NCBI RefSeq assembly: GCF_030264295.1 | Contig: NZ_CP127173.1 | Span: forward strand, 2,301,501-2,365,500 | DNA length: 64,000 nt | Direction: 5' to 3' | Source of the DNA: Amycolatopsis nalaikhensis | GTDB lineage: Bacteria > Actinomycetota > Actinomycetes > Mycobacteriales > Pseudonocardiaceae | Shown: one piece after another, positions 43,279 through 50,988 of the stretch | Layout: each line of letters begins with the position of its first letter | How positions within the stretch are numbered: position 1 is the stretch's first letter | The notes under the pieces: model-generated | The model's input: the letters and a program-made list of their open reading frames with translations, nothing else | Database searches by the model: none | Told to the model about the DNA's origin: nothing | Position numbers and translations under genes: made by a program

Positions 43279-43743
43279 TCAGCCTCGACCGAATTCGTGA
43301 TGTTCGAAGCCGTCTTCGCCGATGCCGTGGAATGCTGCCACGAACAGCGCGGCGAGAACCACGACGATCGTCAGCGCGGCGATGACGAGCGCGAGCCGAC
43401 GACGTGCGCTGACCGCCTTCTCGCCTCGGCCGACAAGCGCGGCGGCGTCAGCGCCCAGCTGCCGTCTCGCCAACGCGAGGACGGGGAGCCACCCGGCGGC
43501 GTTCGATGTCCGTGTGGGATGCGGCGGGAGATCCGCGGTGACGTCGTGGAGTTCGGAGCGGAAACGAGCCGCGGCGACCTGGGTCAGGCGTGCCTCGGCC
43601 TCGTCGACCGTGATGCGCCCTTCGCCCGCGGCTTCGGCCAAGTGCAGCCGGGTCTGCTCTCGCTCGTCGTCCGAGCAGCGGATCTCGCGCAGATGGCCCT
43701 CGCCATTGGCGGGGTCTCCCGACGACACGGGAGCAGTCATCAT
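43279..43743 (-). CDS. DUF1707 membrane protein (copy 2)
   Basis: A 154-aa protein with DUF1707 helices (IRCSDDEREQTRLHLAEAAG, ITVDEAEARLTQVAAARF), a linker, one membrane helix (ALVIAALTIVVVLAALFVAA) and the tail HGIGEDGFEHHEFGRG. It is the same length as copy 1 and has a near-identical plan. Two adjacent ATGs mark the start. It lies beside a response-regulator gene just as copy 1 lies beside another, which suggests a link between DUF1707 proteins and envelope signalling. Confidence 0.8.
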   Translation of the reverse strand: MMTAPVSSGDPANGEGHLREIRCSDDEREQTRLHLAEAAGEGRITVDEAEARLTQVAAARFRSELHDVTADLPPHPTRTSNAAGWLPVLALARRQLGADAAALVGRGEKAVSARRRLALVIAALTIVVVLAALFVAAFHGIGEDGFEHHEFGRG

Positions 43744-43857
43744 AGGTCCTCGAATCGCATCGACTTTCCACCATCGCCGACGTCAAGCTATAAGAAGCAG
43801 TGTTCGCCATCGGCTATGGCCGAGTTAACGCGCTGCAAGAACGTCGACCGTGTGCTG

Positions 43858-44550
43858 TCACTGGGCGGGGACTTCCAGACGGTAGCCGAAACCGCGCACG
43901 GTCGTGATCGTCGGCGTGGCCGTTCCGCCGGTGGCGGCCGCGGCGAGTTTCCGGCGGAGCGTCACGATGTGGACGTCGAGCGTCTTGGTCGAGCCTCGCC
44001 AGTGCGTGTCCCAGACGTCGGCCATCAGGGTGTCCCGGCTGACGGCCGCACCGGGCTCCTTGGCCAGGCGATGCAGCAGATCGAACTCCTTCGGTCGCAA
44101 CGAAAGCTCCTCGCCTGCCAGGGTCACTCGCCGGGCGGCGACCTGAACCACGAGTTCGCCGATACTCAGCGGCGCGACGTTCGAGGAGTTCCCCCGACGC
44201 AGGTGCGCGTGCAATCGGGCGAGGAGTTCGCGCAGCCGCAGCGGCTTCGTCAAGTAGTCGTCCGCTCCGACCTCCAGCCCGATGACGACGTCCATTTCCT
44301 GCGTGCGCGCGGTCGTCATGATGATCAAGGCATGGGGTGTGATCGCCCGCGCGCGCCGGCAGACTTCGATGCCGTCAAGATCCGGCAGCCCCAGGTCGAG
44401 GAGAACCACGTCGTATTCGTCGATCGTCATGCGGCGCAGCCCCTCGCTACCGGTGCGCGACCACATCACGTCGTAGTCGTGCATCCGGAGCGCGGACTCC
44501 AGCAGACTGCCGATGGTTTCATCGTCTTCGACGAGGAGGACTGCCGCCAT
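43858..44550 (-). CDS. OmpR-type response regulator
   Basis: A 230-aa regulator: receiver (AVLLVEDDETIGSLLES, Asp in VLLDLGLPDLDG, TTARTQEMDVVIGLEVG, Lys in LTKPL) and winged helix (SLRPKEFDLLHRLAKE, TITTVRGFGYRLEV). It is transcribed away from its likely kinase at 44722; the 171-base gap between them contains the GCTAACC direct repeat. This arrangement would allow one site to control both genes. Confidence 0.9.
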   Translation of the reverse strand: MAAVLLVEDDETIGSLLESALRMHDYDVMWSRTGSEGLRRMTIDEYDVVLLDLGLPDLDGIEVCRRARAITPHALIIMTTARTQEMDVVIGLEVGADDYLTKPLRLRELLARLHAHLRRGNSSNVAPLSIGELVVQVAARRVTLAGEELSLRPKEFDLLHRLAKEPGAAVSRDTLMADVWDTHWRGSTKTLDVHIVTLRRKLAAAATGGTATPTITTVRGFGYRLEVPAQ

Positions 44551-44641
44551 GATGGAATTCTACCGACTTCGACCTCACCGAAGTGCACTCTGATTCTTCC
44601 CTGCCCCACAGAGATCGTCAGTTAACCCGTTAGAGGCATTT

Positions 44642-44659
44642 GCTAACCACGAGCTAACC
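44642..44659. promoter_or_regulatory. GCTAACC direct repeat, candidate OmpR-family binding site
   Basis: GCTAACC-ACGA-GCTAACC, two identical heptamers with an 11-bp period, the spacing of OmpR-family regulator sites. It lies in the divergent response-regulator/kinase intergenic region, with GTTAACC nearby. A related GCTAACC-TCGC-GATAACC is at 50806. Confidence 0.5.
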
Positions 44660-44721
44660 TTCGTCGGCCGACGAGATGGCCTCTTTGGCGATTATGGGCT
44701 TTCCGCGGGCAGACTGTCGCC

Positions 44722-45996
44722 ATGCGCAGACGCATCATTCTGCTGGCCGTCGCCGCCGCCCTCCTGGCCATCAGCCTGTTCGGGGCACCGCTGGCGGTGG
44801 GCGCCGCGAGCTACTTCGCGCAGGACGAGCGGACGGAGCTGGAGCGCGCCGCCGATGCCGCGGCCCTCTCGATCGCCGACGACGTCCTCATGCACAGCAC
44901 GCTGCCGCAGTTTCCGGGCTCCGAAGAGGACACGACCGGCCTGTACACGCCCGGAGGAACCCTCCTGACCGGGAGCGGCCCGGCAGCCGGCGACGCCGTC
45001 GTGCAGCAAGCTCGCGGCGGCGACGTGGCGACCGGAGACGTCGGTGCCGACATGGTGGTCGCTGTGCCGATCCTGCACGACTCGGTACTGCAGGGCATTG
45101 TGCGTGCCTCGACCCCGCACACGGAGTGGTACCAGAAGGTCGCGCTCTCCTGGCTGGTGATGGCGGGACTGGCGGTGGCCGCCGTCGCCGTGACCTGGTT
45201 GCTGGCCGGACGGCTTGCCGCGCGCGTGGCCCGCCCGTTGGAGCAGCTGTCGGCCGCGGCCGCGCGGCTGGGCGGTGGTGACTTCACCGTCCGCGCCCCG
45301 GTCAGCGGCATCGGCGAGATCGACCAGCTCGCCGAGGCCCTCGACCGGGCTGCGGTCCGGATCGGCGACGTCCTCGACCGCCAGCGCGCGCTCGCAGCGG
45401 ACGCGTCGCACCAGCTGCGTACGCCGTTGGCGGGGTTGCGGCTGCAACTGGAATCCGCGCTCGACCCGCCGGGGCAGGACCTGGAGGCGGCGGTGGAGGC
45501 CGCCATCGTGACAGCGGACCGGATGGAGACGACGATCGACGACCTGGTGTCGCTGGCCAGCCGGCCACCGGAAAACCGTGGCGTGATCGAGCCGGATGCG
45601 CTGCTGCGCGACGTCGTGGCGGGGTGGCGCGACCTGCTTGCCGGCCAGGGCCGGCGCCTGGAGGTCGTCAGTCAGGCGATCAGCAAGCCGAAGGCCGCCG
45701 AAGCGGCGGTGCGGCAGGTCCTCGGCGTGCTGCTCGACAACGCCGCCATCCACGGTCGTGGGTCGGTGACGGTCACGACCCGCGACAGCGGTGAAGCGTT
45801 CGCCATGGACGTCGCCGACGAAGGACACATTGCCGGCGATCCGCCGGACATGTTCACCCGCGGGCACAGCGGCTCGGGCGGCTCCGGTATCGGCCTGGCG
45901 CTGGCCCGTGACTTGGCGGAGGCGGAGGGAGGACGGCTGCAGCTTGGCCGGACGTCCCCGACCACGTTCACTCTGCTGCTGCCGTCGGTCCGCTGA
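44722..45996 (+). CDS. Sensor histidine kinase
   Basis: A 424-aa kinase: first helix at residues 5-27, a sensor domain of about 110 residues, second helix (VMAGLAVAAVAVTWLLAG), HAMP, an H-box ADASHQLRTPLAGLR with the SHQLRTP variant, the N-box VLGVLLDNAAIHG and the G-box SGGSGIGLALARDL. The ATP lid is short. It is divergent from the response regulator at 43858-44550, its probable partner, and is convergent with the glycosidase gene ten bases away. Confidence 0.88.
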   Translation: MRRRIILLAVAAALLAISLFGAPLAVGAASYFAQDERTELERAADAAALSIADDVLMHSTLPQFPGSEEDTTGLYTPGGTLLTGSGPAAGDAVVQQARGGDVATGDVGADMVVAVPILHDSVLQGIVRASTPHTEWYQKVALSWLVMAGLAVAAVAVTWLLAGRLAARVARPLEQLSAAAARLGGGDFTVRAPVSGIGEIDQLAEALDRAAVRIGDVLDRQRALAADASHQLRTPLAGLRLQLESALDPPGQDLEAAVEAAIVTADRMETTIDDLVSLASRPPENRGVIEPDALLRDVVAGWRDLLAGQGRRLEVVSQAISKPKAAEAAVRQVLGVLLDNAAIHGRGSVTVTTRDSGEAFAMDVADEGHIAGDPPDMFTRGHSGSGGSGIGLALARDLAEAEGGRLQLGRTSPTTFTLLLPSVR

Positions 45997-46005
45997 CCGG
46001 AAGCC

Positions 46006-47178
46006 TTACCTCGCTGCCGGTGCGTGCACTGCTCCGGTGCGCGCGGTAACCGCGAAGAAGTCGCGTTGGTCGGCGGACAGGTAGCGGTCCGCCGCGGTGG
46101 GCATGTCCGGCAGCACCGTCGTCGGCGACGAACCGGCGATGTCGGGCCGGAAGAGGTTGGCGCTCACCATTCCGCCGTGGATGTCCAGCTCCATGCCCCG
46201 GACCGCGCCCGCTGTGGCGAGGGCGTTCGCCAAGGCCGTCAGCGTGAGCTGGTTACCGGCCACGTAGATCAGCCTGCCGTGGGCGTCCACCCCGGCCGCG
46301 GAGCGCCAGGTGAACTGGAACTGGTTCTTCGCACTCCCCCACTGCCCGGCCGGATTGCCGGCCAACCCCGGGACCGGCCGGCCGGCGTCGACGATCAGCT
46401 CGAGGTTCTGGCGCACGGCGGCGACGTCCGGGGTCATGTGGGCGTCCCGGCCCCAGAGGGCGACTGTCGCGACCCCGGACTTGTCGATGACCAGCGAGGC
46501 CATTCCGTCCTTGAGCGGCTTCCCGTACCGGCCGTCGGCGTAGAAGCCGCCCGGGGTGTCGCGGAACTTGAACCCCGAGTTGAACGTGGCCAGCAGAGAC
46601 GGACGCATCGCGTCGGGGACCTGCGCCTGCTCCGGCCAGGTACCGCCGGGTTCCTTCGTACCGGCGATGAGGTGGGTACCGGTCCATTTCTGGTCGAACG
46701 CCGCCACCGCGGCCACCACACTCGCGTGGGCGGGATCGGGACGGAGGAACGTCGTGTAGTCCGCCGGCTGACCACCCGCCATACGGGCACCGGGCACCCA
46801 CACTCCTTCTCCGGGCAGAGCGCCGGGAAGGGTCGCCAGCGGTGCGGGCGCGTTCGCGCGATTCGGGGCAGCCACCGGACGTGCCACGGGCAGGGAACCC
46901 GCGCTCGGCGCGCCATTCGCCGGAGGATGCCTGGTGTAGTACCAGTTCTCGAGCGCGTTCACGACCGGTCCGGCACCCATCTGACGGGCCCAGTCGGCGG
47001 TCCGCGCGGCGAAGGTCGCCGCTCCCGGGGCCGTGAGCGCCTGGACGTAGGTGACCGATGGATAAATCAGCAACAGTGCGAGGGCGACGAGTACGCGGTG
47101 GCGCAAGCGCTTTCGACGGCGCTTGACCGGCGGACGGGAGAGGCGCGGGTTTCCGGTTCTGCTCGCTACATCGACCAT
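46006..47178 (-). CDS. Membrane-anchored phosphodiester glycosidase (NAGPA domain)
   Basis: A 390-aa protein with a basic N-terminus, one membrane anchor (VLVALALLLIYPSVTYVQAL, residues about 29-48), a linker region and a C-terminal NAGPA-type domain (ATFNSGFKFRDTPGGFYADG, LELIVDAGRPVPG, YVAGNQLTLTALANALATAG, GMELDIHGGMVSANLF). The domain hydrolyses sugar-phosphodiester bonds, in bacteria probably on cell-wall polymers. It is 56 bases downstream of dedA on the same strand and may share its transcript. Confidence 0.82.
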   Translation of the reverse strand: MVDVASRTGNPRLSRPPVKRRRKRLRHRVLVALALLLIYPSVTYVQALTAPGAATFAARTADWARQMGAGPVVNALENWYYTRHPPANGAPSAGSLPVARPVAAPNRANAPAPLATLPGALPGEGVWVPGARMAGGQPADYTTFLRPDPAHASVVAAVAAFDQKWTGTHLIAGTKEPGGTWPEQAQVPDAMRPSLLATFNSGFKFRDTPGGFYADGRYGKPLKDGMASLVIDKSGVATVALWGRDAHMTPDVAAVRQNLELIVDAGRPVPGLAGNPAGQWGSAKNQFQFTWRSAAGVDAHGRLIYVAGNQLTLTALANALATAGAVRGMELDIHGGMVSANLFRPDIAGSSPTTVLPDMPTAADRYLSADQRDFFAVTARTGAVHAPAAR

Positions 47179-47234
47179 ATCCGACGGTAACGACGCCGTG
47201 GTTCGAGCCAGTGCATCGCATTGCTAGCGAACAG

Positions 47235-47867
47235 TTAAGAACGGCCACCGGTTCCGGCGCGCCGCTTGCGGTCACGCAGGAATTCGAGCGCCAGCGGAAT
47301 CAACGACACGATCACGACGAGAGCGATGATGGGCAGCAGGTACTGGTCGATACCGGGAATGCTGGAGCCCAGGACGTAGCCCGCCAAGGTCACCCCGACC
47401 GACCAGAGAAGGCCGCCGAGTACCTGCCAGATCGCGAAAGTGCGGCCGGGCACAGCGAGAATCCCGGCGAGCGGGTTCAAGACGGTCCGCACGACGGGTA
47501 CGAACCGCGCGAGGACGATGGCTTTGGCGTGGCCGTAGCGGCCGAAAAGCTCCTCGGCTCGGGTCAGCCCGCGGTGCAGGTGCTTGTTGCGAGTTTTGGC
47601 CAGGAGTGCGCGGCCGCCGCGGCGGCCGATGAGGAAGCCGGTCTGCGCGCCCAGCAGCGCCCCGGCGACGGCGGCGATCAGGACCGCCGGCAGCGACAGG
47701 TGGACGGCTGCCGTGGCACTGGTCGTGCAGAACAAGCCCGCGGTGAACAGGAGTGAGTCACCGGGGAGGAAGAACCCGATCAGCAGGCCGGTCTCGGCGA
47801 ACAGGACGAGGAACACCCCTGCGGTGCCGAGACTCGACAACCATGACGTCGCGCTCAACGGATTCAT
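47235..47867 (-). CDS. DedA-family membrane protein
   Basis: A 210-aa membrane protein with DedA/SNARE-associated features: ETGLLIGFFLPGDSLLF near residue 30, a re-entrant Gly-rich region (GALLGAQTGFLIGRRGG) and the basic motif ARFVPVVRTVLNPLAGI. DedA proteins include recently recognised undecaprenyl-phosphate flippases. ATG 47867 (MNPLSATSW) is chosen; an open frame 25 codons longer has no support and would include the regulatory site at 47914. That site is a TGTAGA-type dyad 47 bases upstream. Confidence 0.87.
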   Translation of the reverse strand: MNPLSATSWLSSLGTAGVFLVLFAETGLLIGFFLPGDSLLFTAGLFCTTSATAAVHLSLPAVLIAAVAGALLGAQTGFLIGRRGGRALLAKTRNKHLHRGLTRAEELFGRYGHAKAIVLARFVPVVRTVLNPLAGILAVPGRTFAIWQVLGGLLWSVGVTLAGYVLGSSIPGIDQYLLPIIALVVIVSLIPLALEFLRDRKRRAGTGGRS

Positions 47868-47913
47868 CGGCCGGTCCGCCTTCCAGGCAACTCTACGACA
47901 GCTATGTAATAGT

Positions 47914-47929
47914 TCTACACGTATGTCGT
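47914..47929. promoter_or_regulatory. Candidate BlaI operator, upstream of dedA
   Basis: On the minus strand the 16-mer is ACGACATACGTGTAGA, sharing CGACA-N5-TGTAGA with the site over the blaI start. It lies 47 bases upstream of dedA. A second partial element (TCTACGACAGCTATG) is adjacent. Confidence 0.55.
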
Positions 47930-47954
47930 TTTTTCTCGCCACCTGCCCGTCTGC

Positions 47955-48629
47955 TCACGGCGTCGGCGCGCCCCGCCAGCGCGACCAGGCGCGTTCCCAC
48001 TGCTGCGCCCGGCGTCTGTCCAGGATGCGGCGACCGAGCAGGTAGCAACCACCCAGTGCGACCAGCGCTATCGACTCCCACAGAACACCGCCCAGCACCG
48101 CGGTGATGAACACCTCCACGCCGGTCAACGGCGGGGCGACCTGCCGACCCGACTGGTCGGTCCAGATCTGGACGTGACGTGGAAGAGCCGACCCCGTCGC
48201 GACCTCCACAACACCGCGCTGGAGGTGACCACTCGGCGTACTCCACGTCGCTGCGACCGCCGTCAGACTCGGCCCCCTCGACCCACCGCCCGCGGCGACG
48301 TGTACGGGACTACCCGGATGGACATCGGCGATCACCAGACGCCGCGAATGCACCTGCGTGGCGACCGCGGATTCCATTCGGCCGTAGTCGGCAACAGAGA
48401 GCGTGCCGACGACGGCGACCGACGCGATCGCCAGCAGCGCGACGACCACGACGATCGCCGCCTCCAGTTGATCCGAGGCCCGCGCGGCCCGGCGGAAGAG
48501 CGGCTTGACCAGCCGCAGCTTTCGCGACGCGGCGCCCGACCTCCTCGAAGCCCTCATGACTCCATGGTGAGCTCGCCGGACGGACCGGCGCAGGGCCGTT
48601 AGCCGCGCTCTTGCCCGGCGCTGGAACAT
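47955..48629 (-). CDS. Actinobacterial two-helix membrane protein
   Basis: A 224-aa protein with a very basic N-terminus (about 50 residues), helix 1 (EAAIVVVVALLAIASVAVVG), a central extracytoplasmic segment of about 85 residues and helix 2 (VFITAVLGGVLWESIALVAL). The C-terminal cytoplasmic motif LDRRRAQQWERAWSRW is characteristic of a large actinobacterial membrane-protein family without assigned function. It is divergent from efeU, sharing an intergenic region with iron boxes, and 87 bases upstream of dedA. The start is the ATG giving MFQRRAR. Confidence 0.75.
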   Translation of the reverse strand: MFQRRARARLTALRRSVRRAHHGVMRASRRSGAASRKLRLVKPLFRRAARASDQLEAAIVVVVALLAIASVAVVGTLSVADYGRMESAVATQVHSRRLVIADVHPGSPVHVAAGGGSRGPSLTAVAATWSTPSGHLQRGVVEVATGSALPRHVQIWTDQSGRQVAPPLTGVEVFITAVLGGVLWESIALVALGGCYLLGRRILDRRRAQQWERAWSRWRGAPTP

Positions 48630-48699
48630 CCTTACCTTGGCGTCCGCGCCATCCCGCCGAACCGGTGACGCACGTCTCTCCGGCTGATTTGTCCGTTAC

Positions 48700-48718
48700 T
48701 AAAGTTTGGCTAACTCTC
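48700..48718. promoter_or_regulatory. IdeR/DtxR-like iron box 1
   Basis: TAAAGTTTGGCTAACTCTC agrees at about 12 of 19 positions with the IdeR consensus (TTAGGTTAGGCTAACCTAA). It lies 82 bases upstream of efeU. It is weaker than the box at 48735. Confidence 0.45.
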
Positions 48719-48734
48719 ACGCGGGAGCTGGATC

Positions 48735-48753
48735 TGAAGTGAGCCTTACCTAA
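48735..48753. promoter_or_regulatory. IdeR/DtxR-like iron box 2, upstream of efeU
   Basis: On the minus strand it reads TTAGGTAAGGCTCACTTCA, with the TTAGGT and AGGCT cores of the IdeR consensus in place (about 14 of 19). It lies 46 bases before the efeU start. It is consistent with iron repression of the uptake genes. Confidence 0.65.
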
Positions 48754-48799
48754 TGCTGGCGTGGTCAGCGAGTCACCGGATCGCCAAAGGAGCCGCGCG

Positions 48800-49657
48800 T
48801 TGTTGTTCTCCAGCCTCTTGATCGGCCTGCGGGAAGGACTCGAGGCCGCGCTGGTCGTCAGCATTCTCGTGGCCTTCCTGGTCAAGACCGGACGGCGCGC
48901 GGCGCTGCGCTGGGTGTGGCCCGGGGTGGCCTCGGCCGTGCTGCTCTCGGTCGCCGTGGGCGCGATCCTGACCTACACCACGGCGCACCTGACCTTCGAA
49001 CACCAGGAGCTGGTCGGCGGCGTGCTGTCCATCGTGGCCGTCGCGTTCGTGACCGCGATGATCTTCTGGATGCGCACGGCCGCCCGCCACATCTCCGCCG
49101 AGCTGAAGGGGAAGATGGAGAACGCGCTCCAGCTCGGCCCCCTGGCCATCGCGCTGGTGTCGTTCCTGTCCGTCGGCCGGGAAGGGCTGGAGACGTCGGT
49201 CTTCTTCTACGCCTCGGTGCAGACCGCTCAAGGAAAGACCGCCCTGCCGTTGCTCGGCTTCACCGCGGGGATTCTCATCGCGGTGGCGCTGGCCTGGCTG
49301 CTCTACCGTGGCGCGCTCAGGTTCGACCTGGGCAAATTCTTCAAAATCACCGGAATGCTGCTGGTATTCGTGGCCGCGGGGGTGCTCGGCTACGGTCTGC
49401 ACGACCTGCAGGAGGGCGCCTTCCTGCCCGGCCTGTCCACCCTCGCCTTCGACGCGTCCGGAGTGCTGCCGGAAACCTCGTGGTACGGCACCCTCCTCAA
49501 GGGCATCTTCAACTATTCCCAGCAGACCACGGCGCTGCAGGCGATCGCCTGGGTGGCCTACGTCGCCGTCGTCCTGCCGCTGTTCCTGCGTCCGACCCGG
49601 TCGAGGGACCACGCCGCGGCCGCCGCCTCGCCGGCCGCGGCCGATTCGAAGGAGTGA
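48800..49657 (+). CDS. efeU: EfeU, FTR1-family ferrous/ferric iron permease
   Basis: A 285-aa membrane permease with about seven helices and both FTR1 iron motifs: IGLREGLEAALVVS at residues 8-21 and VGREGLETSVFF near 130, whose Glu residues bind iron. TTG 48800 is preferred because AAAGGAG is seven bases upstream; the earlier in-frame GTG has no such site. It is followed by efeO one base after its stop. Two IdeR-like boxes lie upstream. Confidence 0.92.
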   Translation: MLFSSLLIGLREGLEAALVVSILVAFLVKTGRRAALRWVWPGVASAVLLSVAVGAILTYTTAHLTFEHQELVGGVLSIVAVAFVTAMIFWMRTAARHISAELKGKMENALQLGPLAIALVSFLSVGREGLETSVFFYASVQTAQGKTALPLLGFTAGILIAVALAWLLYRGALRFDLGKFFKITGMLLVFVAAGVLGYGLHDLQEGAFLPGLSTLAFDASGVLPETSWYGTLLKGIFNYSQQTTALQAIAWVAYVAVVLPLFLRPTRSRDHAAAAASPAAADSKE

Positions 49658-49658
49658 C

Positions 49659-50792
49659 ATGTCGACCGCTTTGCGGACCGCTGCCGGGCTGTGCGCGCTC
49701 GCGCTGATGTCAGCGTGCGACGCCCAGCCCGCGGCCACCACAGCCGGTGCGGCTGGCGCCTCGATCGCCGTCACGGCCTCGGACAACGCCTGCCAGGTCT
49801 CGGCGAACACCGCACCGGCCGGGAACATCACCTTCCAGATCGCCAACCAGGGCACGAAGGTCACCGAGTTCTACCTCTACGGACCGGGTGACCGGATCAT
49901 GGGCGAGCTGGAGAACATCGCACCCGGCCTGACCCGGCGCCTGATCGTGGAGGTAGCCGAGGCAGGGACCTACCAGGCAGCGTGCAAGCCCGGTATGGCC
50001 GGCGCCGGCATCCGCAGCCCCTTCACCGTCACTGGCAGCACAGGAAAGGGCACCGGCGCGAACGCCCAGCTGACCGAAGCCGCTCGCAGCTACGCACGCT
50101 ACCTCGCCAGCCAAACCGGTGCTTTCACCGACGAGACGAAGAAGTTCGCCGAGGCGATCAGGGCGAAGGACGTGAACGGCGCCAAGGCCCAGTACACCCT
50201 GGCCCGGATCCACTACGAACGGATCGAGCCGGTCGCAGCCAAGTTCGGCGATCTCGACCCCGCCATCGACGCGCGCGAAGCGGACCTTCAGCCGGGCCGG
50301 AAGTTCACCGGCTTCCACCGCTTGGAGAAGGACCTGTGGGTCACCGGCCTGCAACCCGACTCGGCCGCGATTGCCGACCAGCTCGTCGCCGACGTCACCA
50401 CGCTCGGCCGAAAGGCGACCGCGTTGCCGCTGACCGCGCTCGATTTGGCCAACGGCGCCAAGAGCCTGCTGGACGAAGTCGCCACGAAGAAGATCACCGG
50501 CGAGGAGGAAAACTTTTCCCACACCGACCTCACCGACTTCCAGGCCAACGTCGATGGCTCCAAGGGGGCCGTTCAAGCCCTGCGGCCCATCTTGGTCGAG
50601 CGGGATCCCGCGTTGGTGTCCGGACTCGACAGCAGGTTCGCCGACGTGCAGAAGCTGCTGGACGCTCAGCGCACCGGCGGAGCCTTCAAGCTCTATACCG
50701 AGCTGACCCCGGACCAGATCAAGCAGTTCGCCTCCGCGGTGGACGCGCTCTCCGAGCCGCTGAGCAGGGTGGCGGAGGTCGTCGCGAAATAG
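49659..50792 (+). CDS. efeO: EfeO, iron-binding lipoprotein (cupredoxin + M75 domain)
   Basis: A 377-aa lipoprotein with lipobox LMSACDAQ (Cys near 21). Residues about 35-130 are a cupredoxin-like domain (ITFQIANQGTKVTEFYLYGP, YQAACKPGMAG). Residues about 145-377 form the imelysin-like M75 domain (HYERIEPVAAKFGDLDPAID, GFHRLEKDLWV with the HxxE iron site). It binds periplasmic iron and passes it to EfeU. AAGGAG is four bases before the ATG. The usual third gene, efeB (DyP peroxidase), is absent; a Gln-rich secreted protein follows instead. Confidence 0.92.
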   Translation: MSTALRTAAGLCALALMSACDAQPAATTAGAAGASIAVTASDNACQVSANTAPAGNITFQIANQGTKVTEFYLYGPGDRIMGELENIAPGLTRRLIVEVAEAGTYQAACKPGMAGAGIRSPFTVTGSTGKGTGANAQLTEAARSYARYLASQTGAFTDETKKFAEAIRAKDVNGAKAQYTLARIHYERIEPVAAKFGDLDPAIDAREADLQPGRKFTGFHRLEKDLWVTGLQPDSAAIADQLVADVTTLGRKATALPLTALDLANGAKSLLDEVATKKITGEEENFSHTDLTDFQANVDGSKGAVQALRPILVERDPALVSGLDSRFADVQKLLDAQRTGGAFKLYTELTPDQIKQFASAVDALSEPLSRVAEVVAK

Positions 50793-50805
50793 GCATTAGG
50801 CGCAC

Positions 50806-50823
50806 GCTAACCTCGCGATAACC
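50806..50823. repeat. GCTAACC-type direct repeat, candidate response-regulator site
   Basis: GCTAACC-TCGC-GATAACC, two heptamers with one mismatch and an 11-bp period, matching the repeat at 44642. It lies between efeO and the secreted-protein gene at 50989, 166 bases upstream of the latter. Confidence 0.4.
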
Positions 50824-50883
50824 ATCGGTTTGGCAGGAACGCGTGACCGGCCGATGATCGTCCGGCAGCTGTTCGCGCGCGCT

Positions 50884-50899
50884 TCTAGTCCACTGTAGA
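50884..50899. promoter_or_regulatory. Candidate BlaI operator, upstream of the Gln-rich secreted protein
   Basis: TCTAGTCCACTGTAGA, whose TCTA/TAGA ends are palindromic. It is almost identical to TCGAGTCCACTGTAGA at 54222. It lies about 90 bases before the start at 50989. Confidence 0.65.
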
Positions 50900-50988
50900 C
50901 TTTGTTGATGACGTCGTGAATTTATGTGAACCGCTCGGGGATGTCCGCCGTGTGCCGTGGTGAGGTGGCGACCTGAGAGGAGGGGCTG

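Noticed and set aside
50796-50814. TTAGGCGCACGCTAACCTC as an iron box after efeO
   Set aside because: The two half-sites are one base out of register with the IdeR consensus; better read as part of the GCTAACC repeat.
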